A stretch of DNA of 64,000 bases from Hydra vulgaris (lineage: Eukaryota > Cnidaria > Hydrozoa > Anthoathecata > Hydridae). Under the pieces are notes generated by a model. That model was given only the letters and a program-made list of their open reading frames with translations. It did not search any database and was not told the DNA's origin. Each line of letters starts with the position of its first letter. Within the stretch, counting starts at the first letter, position 1. A program made the translations under genes and the position numbers. The DNA is taken from positions 17,952,501 through 18,016,500 of the forward strand of contig NC_088926.1 of the NCBI RefSeq assembly GCF_038396675.1. The letters run 5' to 3'. Shown piece after piece: positions 1-10,289 of the stretch.

Positions 1-703
1 ATTCCGAAGCATTTTACGGACTCATTTTTAGCAATTAATTTATCATTTAGGTTGGGTAACTTGTTCTTGCAAACTTTCATGAAATAAAGTATATTTTGTC
101 TGGAAATATAAATATAAATATAAGATTATTAACATAAACAAATTTATTGTAAGTATTATTATACGGAAAAAAGTAGATTAAAAAAATAGAATAAATATAA
201 TTTATATCTTTTACATCAAAAGAAATAATAGATATAAATTATATTTATAACAAATGGCCAGACGAAAATAGAAGACATTAGACCTTAGCAACAATCCTGT
301 TTAGATTTTCTCCGTCAGATTATATTACAAAAAAAGGATAAAATAAGATAAAAGATAAAATACAATATTATTATATACAGATATTACAAATATTAATGAC
401 ATGTTAAATATAATAACATGACATGTTAAATATAATAACAAATAAACAACAGTATAAGATTTTCATCTTATTATAAAATAAATAAAAACAAGGCGAAAAA
501 ATTGAGCTGTGGTATCTTTTTTTTAGGTTATTAATTTCTATTAAGTATTTCTATTATATATGAAAGTACTAATTGGAATTCTAGTAAAAATGCTGATTTC
601 TAAATTTTTGTACAAATGACATTCATAAGTTTAAAGTTTGAAGTTTGATCTCTTTGAAAAAATATGTCAAACAATGTTTAATGGCCTTAACTCTATGTTT
701 TAG
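1..703. other. AT-rich intron or upstream sequence, no gene seen
   Basis: This is probably the intron preceding the first visible kinase exon. It is low complexity. A 22-bp unit beginning ATGACATGTTAAATA is repeated twice in tandem at 396-439. No coding exon could be recognised, so the N-terminal part of the kinase lies to the left of the window. Confidence 0.5.
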
Positions 704-1856
704 GAAGTAACACAGGCACTTACATTCATTTAACTGATATGACAAGCAAAGTAAAAACATCGTTACCAGATATATTACAAACTGCCTCAAATATTATTTT
801 TGACCGCAAGTTATCATCACGTGGGACATTTCATGACTGGCCTAGTGGTAGAGGCATTTTCTATAACTCCCAGCATAGTTTGTTGGCTTGGATAAATTTT
901 GAAGACCATTTGCGTTTAATGTATTGCAGCGAAGAGCTAAATTTTTTGGAATCATATAAAAAGTAAGAATTATTTCAAAAAGAAGATGTTATTTTAAGGT
1001 AAAAGATAACGCTTTTGCATTAAAAAAAATCTAAATTTTTTTTATAGATTTCAATCTGCAATGGTTGAACTTGAAGCTAACTTGTTACAAAAGAATTTAA
1101 AATTTGCTTATCATTGTGGCTATGGATACTTGGTATCATGTCCGAGTGGTATTGGAACTGCATTAAGAGCAACAGTGTCAGTTGATCTACCAAATACAAT
1201 TAGAGTAAATTATTTTTTGCATATCTAATAAAAATGCAATGTCAACTACAAATACTATATCAGCAACTATGTATTACTTTCTGTATAAATAGTTTGAATT
1301 GTCAGATAGTTTGTATAACTCCAAAAAGTAGGTGTTAATAAGGTGTTAATAATGCATTATTATTCTAACTTATTTCACTTAATTTCCTCCAGCACGAGAG
1401 ATTTCATATAATAGCAGAAAACTTACGTTTACATCTTGGAGCTAAAGATCAAGGTAGTAAACATCAATTGAGTAATTAAGTTTCATCGATTATGTTAATT
1501 TTCTGATGTGTTGCTGAGATTTATTGTTTTAGTTTTACTAATGATTTACGTATCATTAAATTAACTTTAAGTTAATATTTTAGATGCATTAAAAAAGGGA
1601 TGGTTGGATGTGTATAACAAAGACAGACTTGGTTTTACAGAGGTAGGCTAGGTTTTGTAAAGGTATTATTATATGGTAGTTAAATACTGTTTATCTTATA
1701 CAACAGAATATCTATTTTAAGGAGGAGTTACTTTATCAAGTTGCAGACGCTGTTTTAAAGCTATGTGAAATTGAAACACGCTTGGAAGCAGACAATTCGT
1801 TAATCGATGTGATGTCGTATAAAAGTATACTTGATGAACTTAAAATTAATAATTAA
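704..1856 (+). CDS. Phosphagen (arginine/creatine) kinase-like protein, last five exons
   Basis: Five exons join in frame: 704-962, 1048-1204, 1393-1453, 1584-1642 and 1707-1856 (TAA at 1854). All have GT/AG borders. The 5' end is off the window. The product is the C-terminal catalytic domain of the ATP:guanido phosphotransferase family, which moves phosphate between ATP and a guanidino compound such as arginine or creatine. Visible family motifs in order are WPSGRGIFYN, the substrate-contact segment NFEDHLRL (usual form NEEDH; the second Glu is kept), the reactive-Cys segment YLVSCPSGIGTALRA, and YNKDRLGFTE followed by the helical C-terminus. The loop normally written RGT(R/G)G reads NLRLHLGAKDQDALKK. 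The conserved Arg is missing and no RGT motif remains, so activity may be altered or lost. Exon phases agree at every junction, which argues for an intact expressed gene rather than a processed copy. Exact substrate cannot be told. Confidence 0.88.
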
Positions 1857-2221
1857 AAGTTATTTGATTTATCTTAGCAAAATCACGACTAATTACCTTC
1901 TTGGTGTATTTGGCAAATAAAATATCAAATATTTTTATTTGTTCGTTAATTAAGTGTCCGAATAAAATACAAATCGAAAGAACGCAAAAATCAACCAATC
2001 AAATAACTTTGTATTGAACTTATACACAAATTAATTGTATGTAATACATTTTTTATTTATTAAACGCTTCTCTTTTATACTACAATTTTAAAATCATCCA
2101 AAATTTCAGCTCCAAAATAACCTTTATCCATCAAAAAGATGTCTTTTTATACTAAACATCCGCAAAAATTCAAGTCTATCACTTAAATAAACATTAAAAT
2201 ATTAAATATGATCGTCCAGTT
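1857..2221. other. Kinase 3' flank, no gene seen
   Basis: AT-rich spacer between the kinase stop and the left TIR of the neighbouring DNA transposon. It probably contains the 3' UTR. No ORF or structured repeat is supported. Confidence 0.4.
1916..1921 (+). terminator. Polyadenylation signal AATAAA of the kinase gene
   Basis: A canonical AATAAA lies 60 bp after the kinase stop codon. In such AT-rich DNA this hexamer occurs by chance, so its use is inferred from position only. Confidence 0.4.
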
Positions 2222-2230
2222 CAGGTAGAC

Positions 2231-2600
2231 GGGCCCCAAAAACCACATGATTTTTTCTTTTGTTGTATCTTTTGTACAAAACAAATAATTTAACTTTATT
2301 TTGCTTTTTTATATGCTTTTATATGGTAAAAGTTCTTCCCAGGTGTTTAGAAGTATTTTGGTATTTTTTGTTTGCTTTTTTTTTTCAGTAAAGTTTCGCT
2401 ATATTTTAGTAGGGGACCTCATAAACCGCATAGCTTAAATTGTTTATAACTTTTATGAAATTAGTTGCAACTTTCCAATTTTTGGAATAGCTTGTTATAT
2501 TAAAATTCCCTTCATATGGTAGTTTGATTGCAAACTTATATTTTAGGGAAGTACCTAAAGCGCTACCAAAACCACATGCTTGGGACCCCAAAAACCACAT
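2231..2600 (+). repeat. Subterminal motif cluster of the pogo-like element, left side
   Basis: Three copies of a 17-19 bp motif related to GGGACCCCAAAAACCACAT occur at about 2231-2250, 2412-2432 (diverged, GGGACCTCATAAACCGCAT) and 2582-2600. Matching copies lie near the right end at about 5415-5433 and, inverted, at 5757-5775. The motif is absent from the coding part. Confidence 0.65.
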
Positions 2601-2805
2601 TAATTATGTTATTTTTAACAAAAATGTAAGTGATATTACAAAAATTCACGATTTAAAGTAGATTTGTAGTAGTTGTAACTAACTATCTTTTTGATGATAA
2701 TGAATTTATATAGAGATTTTATTTTACGCTCCTGCTTAGAGGATAGTTTTAGTTCAGTTTGCAGTATGTGAATTTGCGATATTATTTGTAAGCAAATAAA
2801 TAAAC

Positions 2806-5103
2806 ATGAGTAATAGCAACAAAAAATTCAAAACTCGCTTGCAAATGAAGTCACTAAATCCAAGTTCTAATGCTGAAGCACTAATTAAAAGAAAAGCTAT
2901 ATTAGAAAAAAATAAACAACTTAAAGCTGCTGTTCAATGGTGTAAAGAAAACAATGTAAGAGGACATGCTGCAATTAAAACAAGACAATATCCACTTATT
3001 AAAAATCGTGAAACAATAAACCGTAGACTTGATGGGAAAATAGTCAATGGTCTTGAAAGACAGTACTGTGCAATTCTCTTGGAGGAAGAAGAGATGTCAA
3101 TTGTTTCATACATTAAGAATAAAAATCGAGCAATGCAAGGCATAAACAAAGCAGAAATAACAAAACTTGTCCTTGATGTCCTGAAAATTAGACAATACAC
3201 AAATAAAAGATTGAAAGATGGCAGAAAATTCATAGCATTATCTGCAAATGCAAAAAATGCTTTGAAAAAAAACAAGTATTTATGTTTCTTATATATATTT
3301 TTAAAAGGTAGTAATAGTCAGCATGTTAAGATATAAAGAGATTGCTTGTAGTTCCAGGAGTTGAAGCTTTGTAAGAGAAGCTTTTTTAGTTAATTTTTTA
3401 TTTTTGTTTTAAACACAGGTTAGGTAAATCGTTTTGAATGCGCTTTAAAGCTAAGAATCCAAGCTTAACACTCAAGCGACAAGGAAATGTGTCAATAAAT
3501 AGAGCTCTCAATTGCACGAGGGAAATGGCATGTTTCCACCTTAGTATGAGTAAAGATTGAGTTTTTTATTATATTTCATAGTATACACTAGCTTCATTTA
3601 AAATTTAACTCAGAGCTACACCTTTTTATTAGTTTATGTATTGCTACTGTACATTCATGAAAAATAGTTCTACCAAAACTGAGTTACTAATTGATTTTCA
3701 TGGTTGCCTTTAGACGCTCTTGCAGAAGAATTGATTGAGACTGGCATTATGATTGAAGCAGTACAAAAGGGGACAGGAGTTTGGTCTGGAAATATTGATA
3801 CATGCAGAATATTTAATCACAATGTAACACCACAGTTCATCAATTTTGGTGATGATGGTACTCCTGCTGGCCTTGTTTTTGCTGCAAAAGGGGAAACATG
3901 TTGTAAAATGATCAGAGAGAACCGTGAATGCGTCACCATACATCCTCTAGTATCATTTTCAGGTAGTTATTGCCTTATCACTTTTTTGATAAATATTTAT
4001 AATATGGATTGAATAGATGATATGTATTATCTTTCTTTGTAATTGTAGGAGACCTTTGTGTTTGTCAAGTACTTTTTGGTACCGTTGGAATAACTAATCA
4101 AATGGCTCCAAAGGAAGCTGTGGTTAATATTCCGCATCTTCTGATAACAACTTGCAATCATGGTGTATCTGATCACAATTCGTTATTAGATATGTACAAA
4201 GAGTTTGATAAATATCTTACTGAAAAAATAGTGGCACGACCAGTAGTTTTGCTTTCTGATGGGCATTGTTCACGCTTTAATTTTGATGTCTTAAAGTTTT
4301 TACAATCAAAAAACATACGTATGTTCTTAACTCCACCAGATACCACTGGTGTGACACAGCTTTTAGACCAACTCAACAAAAACCTTCATCATGAGTATCA
4401 TGGTGTGAAAGAAAACATTTTTACTGATTTCAATTAACTAAATAAAGAAGCTTTTATGATAATATTAGGACGTATTTGGAACAACTGGGCCCCAAGACAA
4501 TCTATAATCAAAGCTGCAAGACGTGTAGGAGTAACTTCCACATCATTAAACATCAATGACATGCAACAGGACAAATTTGCACGAGCTGCTTTGTGTATTG
4601 ATTTTCCAAAAAGTGTTACATCCAGTACAACAACTCCTGAAAGATATACTATTAAATCTCCTGATAAAAGAAAAAATTCAGCTCAGTATTGGAAAGAAAA
4701 GTTTGAGCGTTCTCAAGAGCTTATTTAAGAGCTGAGCGAAAAAAGCATTCAACTTGAAAAAATTCCTGGCTTACTGACAGTACAGAAAGTTAAGCCGAAA
4801 GTTTCCAAACTTACTACAAGGGTTACGCAGGTTCACGGATTAATGAAAAGAAAAAATGTGTTGGAATTAGTGAAGATAATTCAAGATAATAAAAATCAAG
4901 AAATAAAAGATAAGGAAGAAAAAAGATGGAACAAAGAAAAACAAAAAGAAGCATTTTTACGGTGTAAAAATGAATGCAACTGTGGAGAAGGTGTGTGCCA
5001 TGCCATAAAGCTACAGCAATGCTCTTCTTGCCATAATGTACAAAAATCTGTCTGTGGAAAGTTATCTTGTAAAGTGGATGGAAAAAACCAATTATGTTTT
5101 TAG
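2806..5103 (+). pseudogene. Decayed pogo/Tigger-like transposase
   Basis: Segments of one DDE transposase are recognisable in order. 2806-3275 encodes a basic N-terminal region rich in Lys/Arg that probably carries the helix-turn-helix DNA-binding domain. About 3435-3555 encodes a piece with FKAKNPSLTLKRQGNVS, typical of the segment before the catalytic core. 3714-3963 encodes IFNHNVTPQFINFG. 4050-4434 encodes VVLLSDGHCSRFNFD and PPDTTGVTQLLDQLN, the second and third catalytic blocks. 4456-4725 and 4840-5100 encode the tail, including a Cys-rich CNCGEGVCHAIKL...CSSCHNV stretch that could bind zinc. The gaps at 3276-3434, 3556-3713 and 3964-4049 look like introns, with GT/AG candidates. Stops separate the later segments. 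The first catalytic Asp, usually in a DET-type motif, appears to be replaced (NHNVTP), so this copy is probably dead. Confidence 0.75.
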
Positions 5104-5801
5104 CTGCTGCAGTAACCAACAACTCACTCAAACGTAAGTTTGATAAGGAGATAATTCCATTATTCTTAGTCAATTAGTTGATCAATTTATTAAAGAGTCA
5201 ATAGTTTCAAAGATGAACAAAAACACTTTTAAATTGTCTTAAAGACTATTAGAGCTATTAATTTTTTTATTAAGACTATTAATTTTTTTTATACAAATAA
5301 CTAGTAAAAAAGTAATTTTACTTGATTGTCAATAGAAAAATAAATGTTAATAGAAAAAGCAAAACTCCATTTTAGTATTGAGTTTTTGATTGATGTATAT
5401 ATGTTTTTTAGTAAGGGACCCCAAAGACCACACAGAAACACTACTTTGGTTAAGATAAAATATATTAGCAACTGTCTTTTTCATTTATTTTCTTTTGTTT
5501 TTTTTGTAGAAGTATGACTTAAATCTTTACAAAAAACACTACTTTGCAAACTTAAATGAAAATTTCAATGGACTATAATGTCAAAATGTTATAAAATTAA
5601 AAAAATTTTTTTTATTGTTTTTAGTATAATTTTCAAAAATTTATGCTAATTTGCTTATTTTTAACAGTTTCTTTTCAAAAAACTATCTTGTCAAATAAAA
5701 AAACTATTTTGCTGCTTGATAAGGCTTTATCTATGAGTTACAGGTACTAATGTGAGCGTGTGGCTTTTGGGGTCCATGAGTTTTATGGGCCCGTCTACCT
5801 G

Positions 5802-6116
5802 TAATTTAAACTTATACTTATGAATATATTGATTAGGCGAGTTTATTCGGGCGTAAATTATATAAATACACTTGTTAACTGCAAAAATATTAAACTTATA
5901 AATTCTAGATAAGTTTTTTTTATTAAACATTATTAAATGTTTACAAACAAAATGTAATGTATATAACAAAATGAATCTAGAAGAGAAGAAGTAAAATTTA
6001 AAAAATAAAAATACAGATCAAGCTACTTCGTTAGAATTAATTTTGTTTCTGATATAATATTAAACATTAAGTAAAAAATACCGCACGATAAAGCGAATTT
6101 TTATAATTGTGCAATC
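5802..6116. other. AT-rich spacer, no gene seen
   Basis: Spacer to the right of the pogo-like element. I see no coding or structured signal in it. Confidence 0.35.
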
Positions 6117-6187
6117 ATGCTATTCACGGATGGAATAGTGGAATCCACTTTTATGGGGATTAATATTGATATTTATGATGGTATAAG
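6117..6187 (+). CDS. Candidate first coding exon of an unknown gene
   Basis: An ATG opens 23 complete codons containing VESTFMGINIDIYDGIR, followed directly by a strong donor (AG|GTAAGT at 6188). The composition is less AT-rich than the surroundings. No continuation exon was recognised downstream before the transposon nest, so this could be a short isolated exon of a gene with long introns or a chance ORF. Confidence 0.2.
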
Positions 6188-6262
6188 GTAAGTTCTATGA
6201 AGAAAAAAAATATTAAAACACAAATAGTAACATAATAGTCAAAAGGGTTTTGAGACATTTTG

Positions 6263-6311
6263 TTTATATCAACAATAATATTACCACAAGTAATAATATT
6301 GTTGATATAAA
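6263..6311. repeat. Perfect hairpin, 21-bp arms
   Basis: The arm at 6263-6283 is exactly complementary to 6291-6311, with a 7-nt loop CCACAAG. It could be a minimal foldback element or an AT-rich palindrome that arose locally. Confidence 0.8.
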
Positions 6312-6670
6312 AAAATCCAAATAAATCATCATTCTAAACAGTTATTCAGTCTAAATAGTTGTAAATATTATGGCAATATAAATAACCTGATTCTTCTTCA
6401 CATTCGTATTTAAATCGGTTAATTAGACTCCTTGTTTAAATACAATTAATCTTTTCTTAGAATTTACTTTTAAAGTTTTAAAAACCTACAAAGCAATTGT
6501 TACTTTGAAATAAATATTAATATAGCTTAAAATTGACACAGTTCTCTGGAGTCTGAAGATAAAGAACCAGATAATTTTAGAGCAAAGTCACTTTAACAAT
6601 CAGCATCGCGATATCCTGATTTTATTATCGACTGACGCAGGATTGCACAAAATTGAAATATAAAGTAAAG

Positions 6671-6790
6671 CAGTCGTGGCGCAGAGTTCTGGCTCATAAC
6701 TAAGACGTTCGTGGTTCAAAACCGGCTTTAGCCCAATAAGTGACGTTGGTAAAGAAGGTGCATGCAGCACCTTAAAAACTAAAAAAAAAG
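6671..6790 (+). mobile_element. tRNA-derived SINE (family B)
   Basis: The head resembles a tRNA: GTCGTGGCGCAGAGTTCTGG matches a pol III A box context and GTGGTTCAAAACC a B box. A short body with GTGACGTTGGTAAAGAAGG follows, then an A-rich end near 6780-6790. The same head type occurs at 9619 and, reversed, at 43931. It is too diverged in its stems to be a functional tRNA gene. Confidence 0.7.
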
Positions 6791-7875
6791 TGACCTAATT
6801 AAAGACCTAGATTTTTCAATAAACAAAGCATTTTTCGAAGTAGTTAAAAATTAATTTCTTGTATAAATAAGGGCCACATTAAGAAATAAAGATTTTTTTT
6901 CTACGGGTACAATTAAGTTATTAGTTGTTCTAAAAAATTTATTGGTATTTGATTGAAAGAAGTTTGCTGTTAATTGTATAGGAAAAATTCACGTTGAACC
7001 GATGCTATTGCCTTCTTTGTTACTTTGAGTGAAATAAAATGTAATTAATTTTTTTGAGTATAATGATAACTTACTAGCAATATACCATGTTGTAAGTTTT
7101 TAAGGTGGCTCGTACAAAAAAACAAAAAAAAAACTCAACTTTTTAAAAAAGTTTGATTTTTTGACTGAAATTTTCAGTTTATGTTCCTTAATCATAAAGA
7201 TCACAGATGTACTAAAACGATCTAAAAATTTATAAAACTATAAATAGTTTTATAAATTTTTATAACAAAGTACCTGTTTTTTTTATGTATAAATTTATAA
7301 TTTTTTTAAGTATTGTGTTTCTGGTTTAAATTATTTTTCATTTTTTTAGTAGAAGTGAATGATAATAATGTAACAGAGCTATAAACAAAAAATTTTGGGG
7401 TTTATCAAAATTGCTAAAGATACAGTGTTTTGAATTTTTTTAAATTTGCTCCTATTACCACTGATTTTGTTGAAATTTGCTTTAAATATAATTTATTTAT
7501 AGTTTTTTTCATAAAATTTTGAGTTTCATGTATTATCAAAAATACAATAATATATTTATGAACCGTTGCAATATCTTCTATTAATTTTTTTTTCTATATG
7601 AGTCATCTTAAAGACTTTTGATAGATAAGATTTATTTCAGATCCTACGGGGTTAAATGTAAGCAACAAACTTATATAAAAACGATTAATACAGAGGACTT
7701 ATATTTTGGTCAAATGTATATATCTATCAATATAGAAACTTTAGTACAGGTACTTAGAAGAATCTTTAAATTATTTATAGTTCTGTTTAAATAAAGTCAA
7801 TATTTCAAACTTTGCAAAATATAATTCAATAATCTTTGCCAATTTTTTTAATACTAAAACTAATTCATTCACTTC
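6791..7875. other. AT-rich sequence, no gene seen
   Basis: About 1.1 kb of low-complexity DNA with A and T runs. I see no ORF, SINE or TIR in it. Confidence 0.4.
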
Positions 7876-7879
7876 AAAG

Positions 7880-8222
7880 ACATTTCTGTTGTCACAAGAT
7901 TGGTATACATATAAAAGATATTTTTGTAATCACAGCATTAATATACAAATAAAGACATTTCTGTAGTTAGAACATTAGGGTTGTAAGGCCATAGCTAATA
8001 AATTAATTTTGGATGCTGAATAATAAAAAATAGGTATCAACCAATCAAACAACTTTTTTTGCACAAGATTGTCTAAAAGTTTGAGAAAAAAATTAAACTC
8101 TTTTTTTTTTTTTTATCTTAACACATTTCTGTTGTCACAACATTGGCATACAAAAGACATATTTGTAAAAACAGTATTAATATACATACAAAGACGTTTC
8201 TGTAGTCACAGCATCAGGGTTG
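7880..8222. repeat. Direct repeat pair around a dispersed repeat
   Basis: About 100 bp at 7880-7980 (CATTTCTGTTGTCACAAGATT...) recurs with mismatches at 8122-8222. Between them, 7980-8112 (TTGTAAGGCCATAGC...GCACAAGATTGTCTAAAAGT) is a separate repeat that recurs at 19272-19400, so it looks like an insertion that split or accompanied a duplication. Confidence 0.65.
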
Positions 8223-8427
8223 GGATGTAACACATTTACTTCGTTAAAATACTTTGTTACTTTTTGCAGTTCTTTTATATATTACGAGTTACATTTACAA
8301 TGCAGTACTTTTACTTTCATTTTCGTTAATTTTCAGGCTTACTTTTTTTACTTTGTAACAAGTTATTTTCAGAAAAAAAGAACAAAAGTATTTGAACTTC
8401 ATTGGTTCGAATGAATAGTATAATATA

Positions 8428-9165
8428 CACAACATCACAAAACCGAAACCGGTACCGCTAGTCTTGAGATTCCAGTCATACATCAAGACGCAAGACTGCA
8501 TATTAAACACACTAGATGCGCAAGCTAAACACAAAAAGGAATTGAGCAGACTGAGATGTTTTTTAGTCATTGCAATAAAAATTGACAAAACGAAGAAACT
8601 TTTGACATTTAGCGTCATCAAAATGATAACCTTTAGTAGTGCTGTTGAGGATGATCTTCTGGAGACTAATCTTAATCTCCTTGCCCACACATGATTTTAC
8701 TGAGCGTGAAAGCCTAAATAGGTGTCAGCATATAATAACTCTCCATCTAACCTCCAGAAATATGTTAAGGTATGTTTGATGGATTTTGTTGTTGATTATA
8801 TAATAACTGACCTGCAGCAATCCAACACTACTGAGAAAATTGGTTTCAGAAACTTGATGAATGTTCTGACACTAACCAAACACCCATATGTCATGAAAAA
8901 AATCATGATATAATTTGGTGAACAAAACCAAGTCATGCATCAGAAACATACCAGTCTGCTAAAGAAACAGCGTTTTGTTGCAACTACAATAGATTGGTCA
9001 TGCATTAGTGTTTCTTTAATGAGTAGATCAGCAGAACTGGCATGTCAAAGCTTGAAAAAAAAAAGTTGTTTTTGGATAAAAATTTGTAGAAATAAAGACA
9101 TAAATCAACAATTTAGTTTTAAAAGCACATATAGTATGTATGTTGTTTACTTAAAGTAACATGAA
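8428..9165 (+). mobile_element. hAT transposon remnant, 5' half
   Basis: The left side starts with AAAACCGAAACCGGTACCG, like the CCGAAA-rich end of the other hAT half at 10160-10289. 8722-8910 encodes LMDFVVDYIITDLQQSN and FRNLMNVL, matching the region after the BED-type zinc finger of hAT transposases. 8935-9030 encodes KKQRFVATTIDWSCISVS, matching the start of the hAT RNase H-like fold (usual ATT.D.WSS). The frame breaks between the pieces. The catalytic core and C-terminus are absent here, so this is a broken copy. Confidence 0.6.
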
Positions 9166-9618
9166 AGAAACTTTAAAATATAATATAGTGTCCATTTTGT
9201 CGTAAAAATATTATTTTTTCTTAAATATATTTTAGGTGCCCCAAGAAGCGTGGAAATCGTTAGCAAAACCTCAAGAAATATTATTATGGGTGTATTTTAT
9301 AGACCGCCAACAGGAAAAATTAATGCTTTTAAATGACCACATTAAAAAATAATTAAAAAAATCAAGTTTAAATAAAAGTGTGTATTTTATCGAAGACATT
9401 TACCTCAGCATTTTTGACTATGACGTTAATAAGCACATTAATAATTTCTTTAGTGTCTTTTTTCAATCTGATTACAAATTGTAATTGTAAAAATTCATCA
9501 CATTTAAGAAGTGGTTTACTCTGAAAAATCTCTTAACTGAAAAAGCAATACAACTACCGGCAGTCCTATAAATCTCAAAAATTGATTCAAACTTTAAAGA
9601 AGGTCTGAAGTTTCTTGT

Positions 9619-9810
9619 GCGACCGTGGCGCAGTGGTTAGAGCGCTTGCCTTATAAGCAGGAGATCCAGGCTCAAAACGAGCTTCGGATATATTTTTGCG
9701 TCACGGTAATGAAGGAGGCGTGAACTTCCTGGTTAAATGCACTTCCGCGGTGCTCTGTGACAAGACCTATAGGTCTTCTTGGGGCACCTAAATAACAAAA
9801 AAAAAAAAAA
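9619..9810 (+). mobile_element. tRNA-derived SINE (family B) with poly(A)
   Basis: The head GACCGTGGCGCAGTGGTTAG plus AGCGCTTGCC looks like a tRNA 5' half (A box). GGCTCAAAACGAGC is a degenerate B box. The body carries CTCTGTGACAAGACCTATAG and ends in an A run at 9797-9810. It is the best preserved family B copy in the window and lies inside the hAT fragment, so it arrived after it. Confidence 0.82.
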
Positions 9811-10159
9811 TTTCATAGATTTATATTAGAAAACAACATTAAAAGCAAAGTTTGGTTTGGCAAAAGTAGCAAAGAGATTCTTTAGACCTCCACCAACATC
9901 TGCCGAAGTTACAAGGTTGTTTTTAACTGCTGGAGAATTCTTTCAAATGAAAGAAACAGACTTTTGCCAGAAAACATGAAAATATATGTATTTCGCAGAG
10001 AAAATACTTCAATTATTACCTTTAATTATTGAAATGTCTTGACATATTAAAGTTTTTATCAAACTATGTTACATGGTAATTGGCTAGATATATGTAAAAT
10101 AGTTTTTTTTTGCTTTAATTCGGTGATCATAAAAGGTTTAGGGATTTTAAACATTCATT

Positions 10160-10289
10160 TTCAAATTTCGGCCGAAATTTCGGTATCGGTTTCGGTCGAA
10201 ATTTCGGTTTCGGTTTCGGCTACGGCTTCACTAAACCGAAATTTCGGTACTTTCGGTTTCGGCTCAAATTTCGGTTTCGGTCGATCACT
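10160..10289. repeat. TTTCGG-rich hAT subterminal repeats
   Basis: TTTCGG or its complement CCGAAA occurs more than ten times in 130 bp, mixed as TTTCGGTTTCGG and CGAAATTTCGG palindromic joins. It stands out by GC content. It is probably the transposase-binding end of the hAT element. Confidence 0.75.

Larger units (their letters stand above)
2222..5801 (+). mobile_element. Pogo/Tigger-like DNA transposon with TIRs
   Basis: The ends are a perfect 15-bp inverted repeat, CAGGTAGACGGGCCC at 2222-2236 and its complement at 5787-5801. Inside is a plus-strand transposase gene in several segments (2806-5103). A motif close to GGGACCCCAAAAACCACA recurs in the subterminal regions (about 2231, 2412, 2582, 5415, and inverted at 5757), a plausible set of transposase binding sites. 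A target-site duplication is not clear: the flanks are AGTT and TAAT. The element is about 3.6 kb and lies just downstream of the kinase gene. Assignment to the pogo/Tigger branch of Tc1/mariner rests on the DDE_1-type motifs in the transposase. Confidence 0.82.
9478..10289 (+). mobile_element. hAT 3' half inserted in the LINE
   Basis: 9840-10035 encodes GLAKVAKRFFRPPPTSAEVTR and LFLTAGEFFQMKE, the C-terminal dimerisation domain of hAT transposases (usual SA..ER.FS.AG). The right end (10160-10289) is a dense set of TTTCGG/CCGAAA motifs, a typical hAT subterminal pattern. The LINE reading frame stops at ...TCTGATTACAA (9470-9477) and resumes seamlessly at AATTACAATGG (10290), giving an 8-bp near-duplication GATTACAA/AATTACAA as expected for hAT. 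The left terminus does not match the right one, so the element probably lost its 5' half. A SINE (9619-9810) is nested inside. Confidence 0.72.

Noticed and set aside
2934-3275. 113-codon minus ORF
   Set aside because: It is the antisense of the pogo-like transposase N-terminal segment.
8464-8694. 76-codon plus ORF as a separate gene
   Set aside because: It overlaps another frame on the minus strand, has no motif, and sits at the edge of the hAT 5' half. I could not support it.
9621-9695. Possible functional tRNA gene
   Set aside because: A and B boxes are present, but the B box is degenerate, stems do not pair well, and a body plus poly(A) follow, so it is a SINE.
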